Source: an uncultured Alistipes sp. (GTDB lineage Bacteria; Bacteroidota; Bacteroidia; Bacteroidales; Rikenellaceae). Taken from it: a stretch of 54,895 bases of DNA. The stretch is from NCBI GenBank assembly GCA_944321185.1, contig CALUKH010000001.1, positions 1 to 54,895 of the forward strand, in the 5' to 3' direction. This document shows, in pieces, positions 44,924 through 52,109 of this stretch (position 1 is its first letter; each line of letters starts with the position of its first letter). A program made the position numbers and the translations under genes. The notes under the pieces were generated by a model, which saw nothing but the letters and a program-made list of their open reading frames with translations, was not told the origin of the DNA and did not search any database.

Positions 44924-46069
44924 TCAGTCGATCTGCTGCTGGGAGAATCCGGCGAGGTTGTAGCTGACGGGCTCCGTGCTGCCGCCCACGCGATAGATGC
45001 CGTACTTGAAGTAGTATCCGGCCTCGTCGTTGCGGCCGATGAGGATTTGGCGGTTGTCGACCAGTTTGCGCGAGCAGCCGTCGCAGCGCATCTCGACGTC
45101 GAGATGCCCGGGACGGAGGATCGTTTCGGTCGCACCGCCGTAGCGGGTCCACGTCACCTCGACGGTGAACTCCACCCAGCAGTCCTTCGGAAACTCGTCG
45201 AAGGGCATCTTGCAGGCGATGGTCGAGCATTTGAATTCCGAACGGACGGGCTGCATCACTTCGGCCTTTTCGGGGTTTGCGTTGCAACGGTCGTCCTTGT
45301 CCGAGAACCAGCGGCGGTCGGAGTTGGCCTTGATGTAGAACCATCCGCCCGAGAATCCGAAGGCCAGCGGCGGGTAACCGCCCTGTTCGACCTTCCAGCC
45401 GGTGGGTTCCCCGGCCTTGCGTGTGGGGCGCCCCTGACGGTCGGTTGAGGCGACGGCCCGGTAGACCTTCTCCTTCTTGATGACCACCGTGTCGCTCATG
45501 GCGACGAATTCGTCGACGGGGAGCTTCATGACGCGCCCGTCGGGCGAGGTGACGAGCGTACGGTCGGGCATTCCGTGCCACTGGGCGAAGATCGTCGAGA
45601 CGCGGCTGTCGAGCTCCGACGGGACGTAGACGGCGAAGACGTAGCGCCACGAGGAGCCCTGCGGACAGATTCCCTTGCCGTAGTGGTAGACGGTCTTCGT
45701 CGTTTGGGCATCGGCATAGGTCCCGGCCGGAAGCGAGGCGAAATCGGCGCTTGTAGCATAGCAGTAGGCGAGTTCCGAGCGGCCTTTGGTTTCGCCGGGG
45801 GCGTATCCGCTCAGGGTGTTGTCGTCGCGCCCGAGGGTGAAGCGGAACGACGGTTTCCCGGCATAGAGGCGCGTATGATCGCGGCACAGCGCCCCTTGCT
45901 TGCGGATCCCCACGGCGACCCATTCGCCGTCGATCACCTGCTCCATGCGGGCCGAATCGGCCTGGATGTTGACCCGTTCGGGGATGGATTCCAGACCCGG
46001 GGTCTGGGCGGCCGCCGGCCATGCGGCCAGCAGCAGCCCGACCGTCCAACGTGATTTCAGTGTGTTCAT
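44924..46069 (-). CDS. hepA: PL13 heparin lyase I (heparinase I)
   Basis: A 381-residue secreted enzyme closely resembling Pedobacter heparinus heparinase I along its length. The signal peptide ends near AAWPAAAQ. Recognisable stretches are ERVNIQADSARMEQVIDGEW, YHYGKGICPQGSSWRYVF with Cys135 (the heparin-binding-site Cys has the same number in the Pedobacter enzyme), FAQWHGMPDRTLV with the likely catalytic His165, GWKVEQGGYPPLAFGFS, and GYYFKYGIYRVG with the catalytic Tyr. It cleaves highly sulfated heparin by beta-elimination, leaving unsaturated 2-O-sulfated uronate ends; the signal suggests the periplasm. The ATG overlaps the upstream PL12 stop by 1 nt (TGATG); a GTG one codon earlier is possible. 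Confidence 0.94.
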   Translation of the reverse strand: MNTLKSRWTVGLLLAAWPAAAQTPGLESIPERVNIQADSARMEQVIDGEWVAVGIRKQGALCRDHTRLYAGKPSFRFTLGRDDNTLSGYAPGETKGRSELAYCYATSADFASLPAGTYADAQTTKTVYHYGKGICPQGSSWRYVFAVYVPSELDSRVSTIFAQWHGMPDRTLVTSPDGRVMKLPVDEFVAMSDTVVIKKEKVYRAVASTDRQGRPTRKAGEPTGWKVEQGGYPPLAFGFSGGWFYIKANSDRRWFSDKDDRCNANPEKAEVMQPVRSEFKCSTIACKMPFDEFPKDCWVEFTVEVTWTRYGGATETILRPGHLDVEMRCDGCSRKLVDNRQILIGRNDEAGYYFKYGIYRVGGSTEPVSYNLAGFSQQQID

Positions 46070-48072
46070 CACAGTTCGTATTTGAAGGTGTAGGTGCGGC
46101 CGCCGACGCGCACGGCAACCTGGAAGCGGTCGGCCGTCGAGTTGCGGTCGGGAACGATGGCGATCGAGCCCCGGCGCTCGTCATCCTCCGGGGCGATGAC
46201 GGTCACGATCCAGAGCTCTTCGCCGGGCTGCTTCTCCATTTCGACGGCATAGGCCGGACGCTGCTCCTTTTTGCGGTAGGCGTTCGAGACCCAACCCTCC
46301 TCCTGCTGGATGTGGAGGGGCTTGCAGCCGGAACTCTTGATGCGGATGTTGTTGCCGTCGTCGAAACGGGTGCTGAGCGTTCCGTCCTTGGCGAAGGAGA
46401 CCGTCGCGGGGCAGAGGTTGAAGTGGATGCCGACGGTTCCGGCGGCATCGCCCGAGGCGTGGTCGACGATCACCAGCAGTCCGTCCTGCGTCGAGAAGAG
46501 GGCCCGGCGGTGGGTCAGCCCCTTGTAGGAGGGGTTTTCGGTCACCAGCAGCGTCTGCTCGGGCGATGTCTCCCAGTGAAGGAGCTTCGAATCGGTGGTC
46601 TCGAGATTGCGGTTGTCGAGCGTCAGGGTGTTGTGGACGCGGGTCTGGCGGAACCAGTTGCGCTGGGCCAGCACGGCGCTGTCGCCGCCGTAGACGTAGC
46701 TGCCCGAATCGGGGAAGAAGTTGCGTCCGCGGTGCCAGTATTCGAAGGTTCCGTTGTCGGGCTGGTTGTGCCAGAAGGCCGGAGGTCCGGCCTTGACGAC
46801 GGTGACCGTGGCATCCATGTCCCAGCCGGAGCGCAGCGTGTAGAATCCCGATTGAGGGAACTGCTGCGAGGTGTAGTCGGGAAGGGCTCCGCGTTGGCCC
46901 TCCGAGGCGAACCATTCGAGCTGCCGGTCGTCGGGGAAGACGCGGCTCCAACTGCGGAACTGGTTGAGGAGCGAGGCCTTGTCGTGGCTCTTCGTATCAC
47001 CGAACATCGGGTTCGAGTAGTCGGGGAAGAGCAGGTTCCACGTCACGGTGGTCATCTTGTGGACGGTCTCGATGTAGCTGGCCGGGAATTCCTCCTCGAA
47101 ACCGTTCAGACGGGCCATGCCGAGGGCCTTGAGGAAGATGTCGATGGCGGCGATGTGGTATCCGAAGTCGAGTTCGAACTGCATGCCGTCGGGATAGACC
47201 TGTATGCCGATTTCGCGGTTGAGGATCTCGATGCCGCTGCGGCGCCATTCGGGGGCTTCGCGGAATTCGGGGAAGTAGATGCCGGCGAAGAGCATGCGCT
47301 GGGCCTCGAAGAGCAGGTGATTGCCCTTTTCGGAGTAGTTGTTGAGGACGTGGTCGGCATGCTGGCGGTAGGTGCGCAGGAAGAGGTTCAGGAATTCGGG
47401 CGTGAAGCGCGGCGACTGGATCGTGAGGGCGAATTCGGTCAGCAGGTCCTGCAGCCGGCGCCCGGCCTCCATCGGACGCCATGCGAAGCGGATGTTTTCG
47501 CGTTCGGCGGCGATCTCCTCCTGTGAGGCGCCGGCGGCCTGCAACCGTTCGACGCCGTCCAGCGGATTCTTCTTCACCCAGTCGGTGTACTGGTCGATCC
47601 AGGCATCGATGTAGCGGTTGTCGTGGGTCAGGTAGTAGCACTTGGCGAGCGGAATGAACCAGTAGTGGCGGTGCAGCTGCCAGCGGAGTTCGTTGTCCTT
47701 GACGGGCCAGTATCGCCAGTCGATGTCGTCGCCGTAGAAGAAGGAGGGTTGATAGCCCTTGTGGGCGTAGAACTTGTGTTCGAGGGCTTCGTCGGCCTGC
47801 CGCTGTTCGAGTTTGCTGACCTTGACGTTCTGGAGGTCGAGCCCGTAGAGGGCGACGGCTTTGCGCGTGCGGAAATACCGGAGCAGCTCCTTGTCGGCAG
47901 CTTCGAAGTTGCCCTTGTCGACGGCCCGCTTGACGGCCTTCAGAGCGGGGCGGTCGAGATCGAGCAGGTCGTAGAGCGATTTTTCGTCGCCGAGGGTCGG
48001 GACCTCACCGGCCAGCGTCGTGGAGCCGATTGCCAGCAGGGCGGCGCACAGCGCCATTGCAAATCGTTTCAT
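46069..48072 (-). CDS. PL12 heparan sulfate lyase (heparinase III-like), copy A
   Basis: A 667-residue lyase resembling BT4657 of B. thetaiotaomicron. Signal peptide to about TTLAG; residues 30-390 form the alpha-helical toroid (ERQADEALEHKF region, GYQPSFFYGDDIDWRYWPVK, DNELRWQLHRHYWF) and 390-667 the beta-sandwich. Predicted catalytic residues are Asn251 (GNHLLFEAQRM), Tyr305 (DFGYHIAAIDIF) and His435 (FWHNQPDNGTFE). It cuts low-sulfated heparan sulfate by beta-elimination, probably in the periplasm because no lipobox is seen. It overlaps the PL13 start downstream and lies 39 bp after PL12 copy B. Confidence 0.93.
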   Translation of the reverse strand: MKRFAMALCAALLAIGSTTLAGEVPTLGDEKSLYDLLDLDRPALKAVKRAVDKGNFEAADKELLRYFRTRKAVALYGLDLQNVKVSKLEQRQADEALEHKFYAHKGYQPSFFYGDDIDWRYWPVKDNELRWQLHRHYWFIPLAKCYYLTHDNRYIDAWIDQYTDWVKKNPLDGVERLQAAGASQEEIAAERENIRFAWRPMEAGRRLQDLLTEFALTIQSPRFTPEFLNLFLRTYRQHADHVLNNYSEKGNHLLFEAQRMLFAGIYFPEFREAPEWRRSGIEILNREIGIQVYPDGMQFELDFGYHIAAIDIFLKALGMARLNGFEEEFPASYIETVHKMTTVTWNLLFPDYSNPMFGDTKSHDKASLLNQFRSWSRVFPDDRQLEWFASEGQRGALPDYTSQQFPQSGFYTLRSGWDMDATVTVVKAGPPAFWHNQPDNGTFEYWHRGRNFFPDSGSYVYGGDSAVLAQRNWFRQTRVHNTLTLDNRNLETTDSKLLHWETSPEQTLLVTENPSYKGLTHRRALFSTQDGLLVIVDHASGDAAGTVGIHFNLCPATVSFAKDGTLSTRFDDGNNIRIKSSGCKPLHIQQEEGWVSNAYRKKEQRPAYAVEMEKQPGEELWIVTVIAPEDDERRGSIAIVPDRNSTADRFQVAVRVGGRTYTFKYEL

Positions 48073-48111
48073 GTCGGTGGTTTTGAGTTTGTCGGTTATC
48101 GGGTTGTTGAA

Positions 48112-50118
48112 CTATTTCAGGTTGTATTTCCGGCCGTCGATCTTCACGCGGATGCCGTCTTTGCGTCCGACGGCCTCGATGCGGTGGTCTTCGGCCCGGT
48201 CGACGGGCAGCAGCACGGTGATGAAGCGGAGCGTCTGCCCGGGGCGTTTGTCGGCCGTGAAGGCGCAGGCCGGACGCGGATGACGCTCGCGGTAGCGGTA
48301 GGAGACCCATCCCTCCTGGGGGATCATCTCTTCGGCGCCGAAGACGCGGAGCATCAGATTGTTGCCGTCGTCGTAGCGCGTCGTCACGCAGCAGGCCGCG
48401 GAGTCGGCTTCGGGCGAACCTTCGGCCAGATTCCAGTGGAGCATGACGCGGCCCGAGGCCTCTCCCTCGGCGCGATCCTCGATGACGAAGAATCGCCGGT
48501 CGACGAACCAGACCGTGCGTCGGTGGGTGAGCCCCTCGTAGGAGGGGTTCTCGACCGTGAGGATGTCGCACTTCGCGTCGGTCTGCCAGCGGATGCATTT
48601 CGAGTCGGTGGTTTCGAGATTCCGGCCGTCGAGCGTCAGGGTGTTGTGGACGCGGGTTTGGCGGAACCAGTTGCGCAGGTCGTTGACCTGCTTGTCGCCG
48701 GCGTAGACGTAGCACCCCGAATCGGGCAGGAAGTTGCGGCCGCGGGACCATATTTCGAAGGTTCCGTTGTCGGGCTGGCAGTGCCAGAAGCCCTTCGGGC
48801 CGGCCTTGAGGATCATCACCGTGGCATCCTGCTCCCAGCCGTTGCGCAGGACGTAGAATCCCGACGTGGCGTATGCGCGCGAGAGGTAGTCGGGGGCCGA
48901 GCCTTCACGGCCCTCGGTGGCGCGCCAGCGGATGAAGGCATTGTCGGGGAAGACCTGCATCCATTCGCGGTAGGAGGCCAGCAGCTGGGCCTTGTCGTGC
49001 TGGCGGTTGTCGCTGAAGAGCGGGGTGGTGTAGTCGGGGTAGGAGCAGTTGAGGTGGACGTCGATCATGCGTTCGACGGTGGCGAGGTATTCGGCTGGGA
49101 ATTCGCCGCGATACCCGTTGGCATCCATCATGCGCAGTGCCTTGAAGAAGATGTTGATCGATTCCAGATGGTAGTGCGGGTCGAGTTCGTACTGCATGCC
49201 GTCGTCGTAGACCTGGCGGCGGATTTCGCGGTTGAGGATCTCGACGCCGGTAGCGCGCCAGCGGGCGGCATCGCGGAATTCGGGGAAGAAGGCTCCGGCG
49301 AAGAGCAGCCGCTGGGCCTCGAAGAGCAGATGGTTCCCCGAGGCGGAGAAGTGGCCGAGGATGTGTTCGGCATGACGGTGGTAGTTGTCGAGGAACCGCA
49401 GGAGGAACTCCCCGTCGAAGGCCCGGGCCGGCAGGAAGTAGAGGAACTGCTGGATCTGGTATTCGAGCCGGTCGCTCACCTCGAGCGGGCGCCAGGCGAA
49501 GAAGACGTTGTCGGCCTGGCTCCAGTCGCCGGAGCGCCCCCGGTCGTACCCTTCGAGGGGGTTCTTGCGGATCCAGTCGAGGTATTCGGCACACCACTCC
49601 GTGGCGTAGCGTTCGTCGCCCGAGCGGCGGTAGGCCTTGCCCATGGGCACCCACCACTTCATGCGGTGCAGCTGCCAGCGGAGTTCGTTGTCCTTGACGG
49701 GCCAGTATTGCCAGTCGATGTCGTCGCCGTAGAAGAACGAGGGCTGGTATCCCGAGTGGACGAAGAAGCGGTGTTCGAGCGCCTCGTCGGCCCATCGCTG
49801 TTCGTCGGCGGAGATCACCACCGAATCGAGATCAACGTCGGGGCAGACGACGCCCCGGCGCGTCCGGAAATATTCCAGCAGAGCCTGGGTGGCGGCCTGG
49901 TCATCGCCGGCCGTATGGAGCCGGGCTACGCGTTCGAGCCCCGGGCGCGAGAGGTCCAGCAGGGCGAAGACCGTCGTGTCGCCGCATGCTTCGTCGGACG
50001 GCGTGCCGGAGGCGGTCTTGCTGTGTAGGGCAGAATTCCCGGAGCGGGCTTCGGCGCAGAGGAGCGTTCCGACGAAGAGCATCGTCAGCAGTGGAAGAAT
50101 CAGCGGGCGGATTTTCAT
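48112..50118 (-). CDS. PL12 heparan sulfate lyase (heparinase III-like), copy B
   Basis: A 668-residue paralogue of copy A with the same layout. The signal region is MKIRPLILPLLTMLFVGTLL followed by CAEA; LLC is a poor lipobox, so cleavage by signal peptidase I is assumed. Catalytic residues are Asn262 (GNHLLFEAQRL), Tyr316 (DPHYHLESINIF) and His446 (FWHCQPDNGTFE). The Y-containing segment DPHYHL is closer to BT4657 than that of copy A (DFGYHI). It is first in the minus-strand unit, behind its own -7 element at 50187-50194 with phased repeats. Two paralogues in one operon suggest different preferences for sulfation or chain length. Confidence 0.93.
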   Translation of the reverse strand: MKIRPLILPLLTMLFVGTLLCAEARSGNSALHSKTASGTPSDEACGDTTVFALLDLSRPGLERVARLHTAGDDQAATQALLEYFRTRRGVVCPDVDLDSVVISADEQRWADEALEHRFFVHSGYQPSFFYGDDIDWQYWPVKDNELRWQLHRMKWWVPMGKAYRRSGDERYATEWCAEYLDWIRKNPLEGYDRGRSGDWSQADNVFFAWRPLEVSDRLEYQIQQFLYFLPARAFDGEFLLRFLDNYHRHAEHILGHFSASGNHLLFEAQRLLFAGAFFPEFRDAARWRATGVEILNREIRRQVYDDGMQYELDPHYHLESINIFFKALRMMDANGYRGEFPAEYLATVERMIDVHLNCSYPDYTTPLFSDNRQHDKAQLLASYREWMQVFPDNAFIRWRATEGREGSAPDYLSRAYATSGFYVLRNGWEQDATVMILKAGPKGFWHCQPDNGTFEIWSRGRNFLPDSGCYVYAGDKQVNDLRNWFRQTRVHNTLTLDGRNLETTDSKCIRWQTDAKCDILTVENPSYEGLTHRRTVWFVDRRFFVIEDRAEGEASGRVMLHWNLAEGSPEADSAACCVTTRYDDGNNLMLRVFGAEEMIPQEGWVSYRYRERHPRPACAFTADKRPGQTLRFITVLLPVDRAEDHRIEAVGRKDGIRVKIDGRKYNLK

Positions 50119-50186
50119 GGGTATCGTAGTTTTTGTGGTATTCGGATCACGAGGTGCGGGCCTGCGGGCCTTCCCCGACGCAAGAA

Positions 50187-50297
50187 CAAAGATACGACAA
50201 ACTGCCGAGCCGTTTTATCAGGATTTCATAATCCTCGGCGGAAAATCTGCAAAGCGATTTCAGTTTTGTGCAGTCCGATGCGGAATTTGTTGAATCT
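50187..50297 (-). promoter_or_regulatory. Heparin locus promoter 2 with 21-bp phased repeats (PL12-PL12-PL13 unit)
   Basis: On the minus strand the -7 element is TATCTTTG (50194 to 50187), about 69 nt before the PL12 start. Repeats gattcaACAAATTC (core A at 50290) and actgcACAAAACTG (core A at 50269) lie exactly 96 and 75 bp upstream of the first T, the same distances as at the other two promoters. Weak copies at -54 (tttgcAGATTTTC) and -33 (ttatGAAATCC) fill the 21-bp steps. Confidence 0.68.
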
Positions 50298-50328
50298 GGC
50301 GGTTGCCGAGCGGGCTGTGGCGGCTTTT

Positions 50329-50435
50329 GGGACAAATTTGGGATTCGATTCTACAAAATCGAAAGGCTTTTGGACACGATTCGGGATTTCGGGGACAAAC
50401 TCCGGGGTCCCGGACTGTGGAATTTTCTACCTTTG
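50329..50435 (+). promoter_or_regulatory. Heparin locus promoter 3 with four 21-bp phased repeats (sulfatase unit)
   Basis: The -7 element is TACCTTTG (50428-50435). Four direct repeats have their ACA cores at 50332, 50353, 50374 and 50395, exactly 21 bp apart: ttttggGACAAATTT, gattcTACAAAATC, ttttgGACACGATT and ttcgggGACAAACTC. They sit 96, 75, 54 and 33 bp before the first T of the -7. The last copy covers the -33 position. GTCCCGG at 50407 lies 21 bp before the -7, as at promoter 1. Transcription would begin near 50442, which excludes the upstream ATG codons at 50266 and 50278 for the sulfatase. Confidence 0.75.
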
Positions 50436-50574
50436 TAGAGGAGAAAAACGGCCCGGACCGTACCCTTTCGTCGAGACATCGGATGGAATCCCGCCGGGGA
50501 TTTCGCCGCAAGGCGTCCCGATGCGGAAGAGCGGCCGGCCGCCTCCGCCACCGATCTGCAACCCGAAACCGCCT

Positions 50575-51990
50575 ATGAACCTTTTGACCTCCACCGCTCC
50601 GTTCGCCACGCTTGCGACGCTCATAGCGGCCGCCGATACGGCTGCCGCTCCGGCTCCTGCCTCCAAACCGGGGGCTGCCGCCGACCGGAATCCCGATATC
50701 ATCGTCATCATGACCGACCAGCAGACGGCCCGGGCCATGTCCTGTGCCGGCAATCCGTGGGTGCGGACCCCGGCCATGGATGCCCTGGCGGCCGACGGCG
50801 TGCGCTTCACGCGGGCCTATTGCCCCTATCCGCTCAGCGGACCCTGCCGGGCTTCGCTCATCACGGGGCGGATGCCCTTCGAGGTGGGGGCCACGGACAA
50901 CGGCGTGCGTCCGTCGGACGAAGCCATGCGTCAGGGAATCGGCCATCGTCTGTCGGCGGCCGGCTACGAGTGCCTCTACGCCGGGAAATGGCACGTCCCG
51001 GAGGTGAATCTTCCCGATTCGGGGACGGGTTTCCGCCGCATCTCGAAGATGGACGATCCGACGCTGGCCGAGGCATGCGATGCGGCGCTGGCCGAGTACG
51101 ACGGCCGACGTCCGCTCTTTCTGGTGGCCTCGCTGCTCAATCCGCACGAGATCTGCGAATACGGCCGCAACGAAACGCTGCAATACGGCGAACTGGAACC
51201 CTTCGCCACGGAGGATTGCCCGAATCTGCCGGCCAACTTCATGCCGTCGACCTATGCGGCCGAGGCGCTGACGCTCGAACGCTCGGCCTCGCCGCGCTAT
51301 CACGATACCTACACCTATACGCAGGATGACTGGCGCCGTTATCTGTACGCTTACTACCGCTTCGTCGAACGCGTCGACCGCGAGGTGGGGCGTATTGTCG
51401 AGGTGCTGAAGCGCCGCGGACTGTACGACGATGCGGTGATCCTCTTCCTGTCGGATCATGGCGACGGGGCGGCGGCTCACGGCTGGAACCAGAAGTGGTG
51501 CCTGCAGGAGGAGGTGGTCAACGTGCCGCTGGTCGTCAAGGCGCCGAAGGGCCGCGGACTGCGCGGTGCGGTCAACCGTGAGGCGCTGTCGAACGTCGGG
51601 CTGGACCTCTACGCCACGCTCTGCGATTATGCCGGCGTGGAGCTCGATCCGGCGGTTTATCGCGGACGGAGCCTGCGGCCGGTGGCCGAGGGACGGGCGA
51701 CGACGCTCCACGAGGAGATCTTCGTCGAGACGCTGCTTTCGGGTGTCGGCATGCGGGGCTGGAGTATCGTCGGGCCGCGTTACAAATACATCCTCTACCA
51801 GTGGGGCCGCAACCGCGAGGCACTCTATGATCTGGAGGCGGATCCGGGCGAGATGGTCAATCTGGCCGTCGACCGGCGCTATCGGGCCGAACTCGACCGC
51901 ATGCGCCGGACGCTCTACGAATGGGGCCAGCGGATCGGCGAGGCGCGTCTGATCCGCAATCTGCGCCCCTTTGCCGAGGCCGGGGAGTGA
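50575..51990 (+). CDS. S1 family sulfatase, heparin 2-O-sulfatase-like
   Basis: A 471-residue sulfatase. Metal-site residues are in DIIVIMTDQQTARAMSCAGN. The formylglycine signature is S88-G-P-C-R with ITGR, so Ser88 is the predicted modified residue. GKWHVPEV, LLNPHEICEYGRNE, FLSDHGDGAAAHGWNQKWC and YKYILYQWGRNREALYDLEA follow. The DQQ start, NPHEICEY and HGDGAAAHGWNQK resemble the Pedobacter heparin 2-O-sulfatase, which removes 2-O-sulfate from unsaturated uronate ends before GH88 acts; this is moderate inference. The signal region is unusual, hydrophobic but Ala/Thr-rich (LLTSTAPFATLATLIAAADT). The ATG at 50575 is chosen for that region; 50521 is also possible and adds a Pro-rich stretch. 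Confidence 0.85.
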   Translation: MNLLTSTAPFATLATLIAAADTAAAPAPASKPGAAADRNPDIIVIMTDQQTARAMSCAGNPWVRTPAMDALAADGVRFTRAYCPYPLSGPCRASLITGRMPFEVGATDNGVRPSDEAMRQGIGHRLSAAGYECLYAGKWHVPEVNLPDSGTGFRRISKMDDPTLAEACDAALAEYDGRRPLFLVASLLNPHEICEYGRNETLQYGELEPFATEDCPNLPANFMPSTYAAEALTLERSASPRYHDTYTYTQDDWRRYLYAYYRFVERVDREVGRIVEVLKRRGLYDDAVILFLSDHGDGAAAHGWNQKWCLQEEVVNVPLVVKAPKGRGLRGAVNREALSNVGLDLYATLCDYAGVELDPAVYRGRSLRPVAEGRATTLHEEIFVETLLSGVGMRGWSIVGPRYKYILYQWGRNREALYDLEADPGEMVNLAVDRRYRAELDRMRRTLYEWGQRIGEARLIRNLRPFAEAGE

Positions 51991-52109
51991 TTCCCGCCGA
52001 TTTCGGGCGGCCGGCAGCCGGAGCGATCCGATCCATTCGGCACCGTCCGTGCCACATCCATACCCAATCTGAAAACAAACGAAAACCAACCGTTGACCGG
52101 AACCCTACC

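Noticed and set aside
46069-50118. The two adjacent PL12 genes as a recent tandem duplication or assembly artefact.
   Set aside because: The proteins share family motifs but differ throughout, including signal peptides and the Tyr-site segment (DFGYHI versus DPHYHL), so they are old paralogues.
50266-50574. A 103-residue N-terminal extension of the first sulfatase.
   Set aside because: The predicted transcription start near 50442 lies inside it, the repeats of the operator fall in it, and a plausible signal sequence begins only at 50575.
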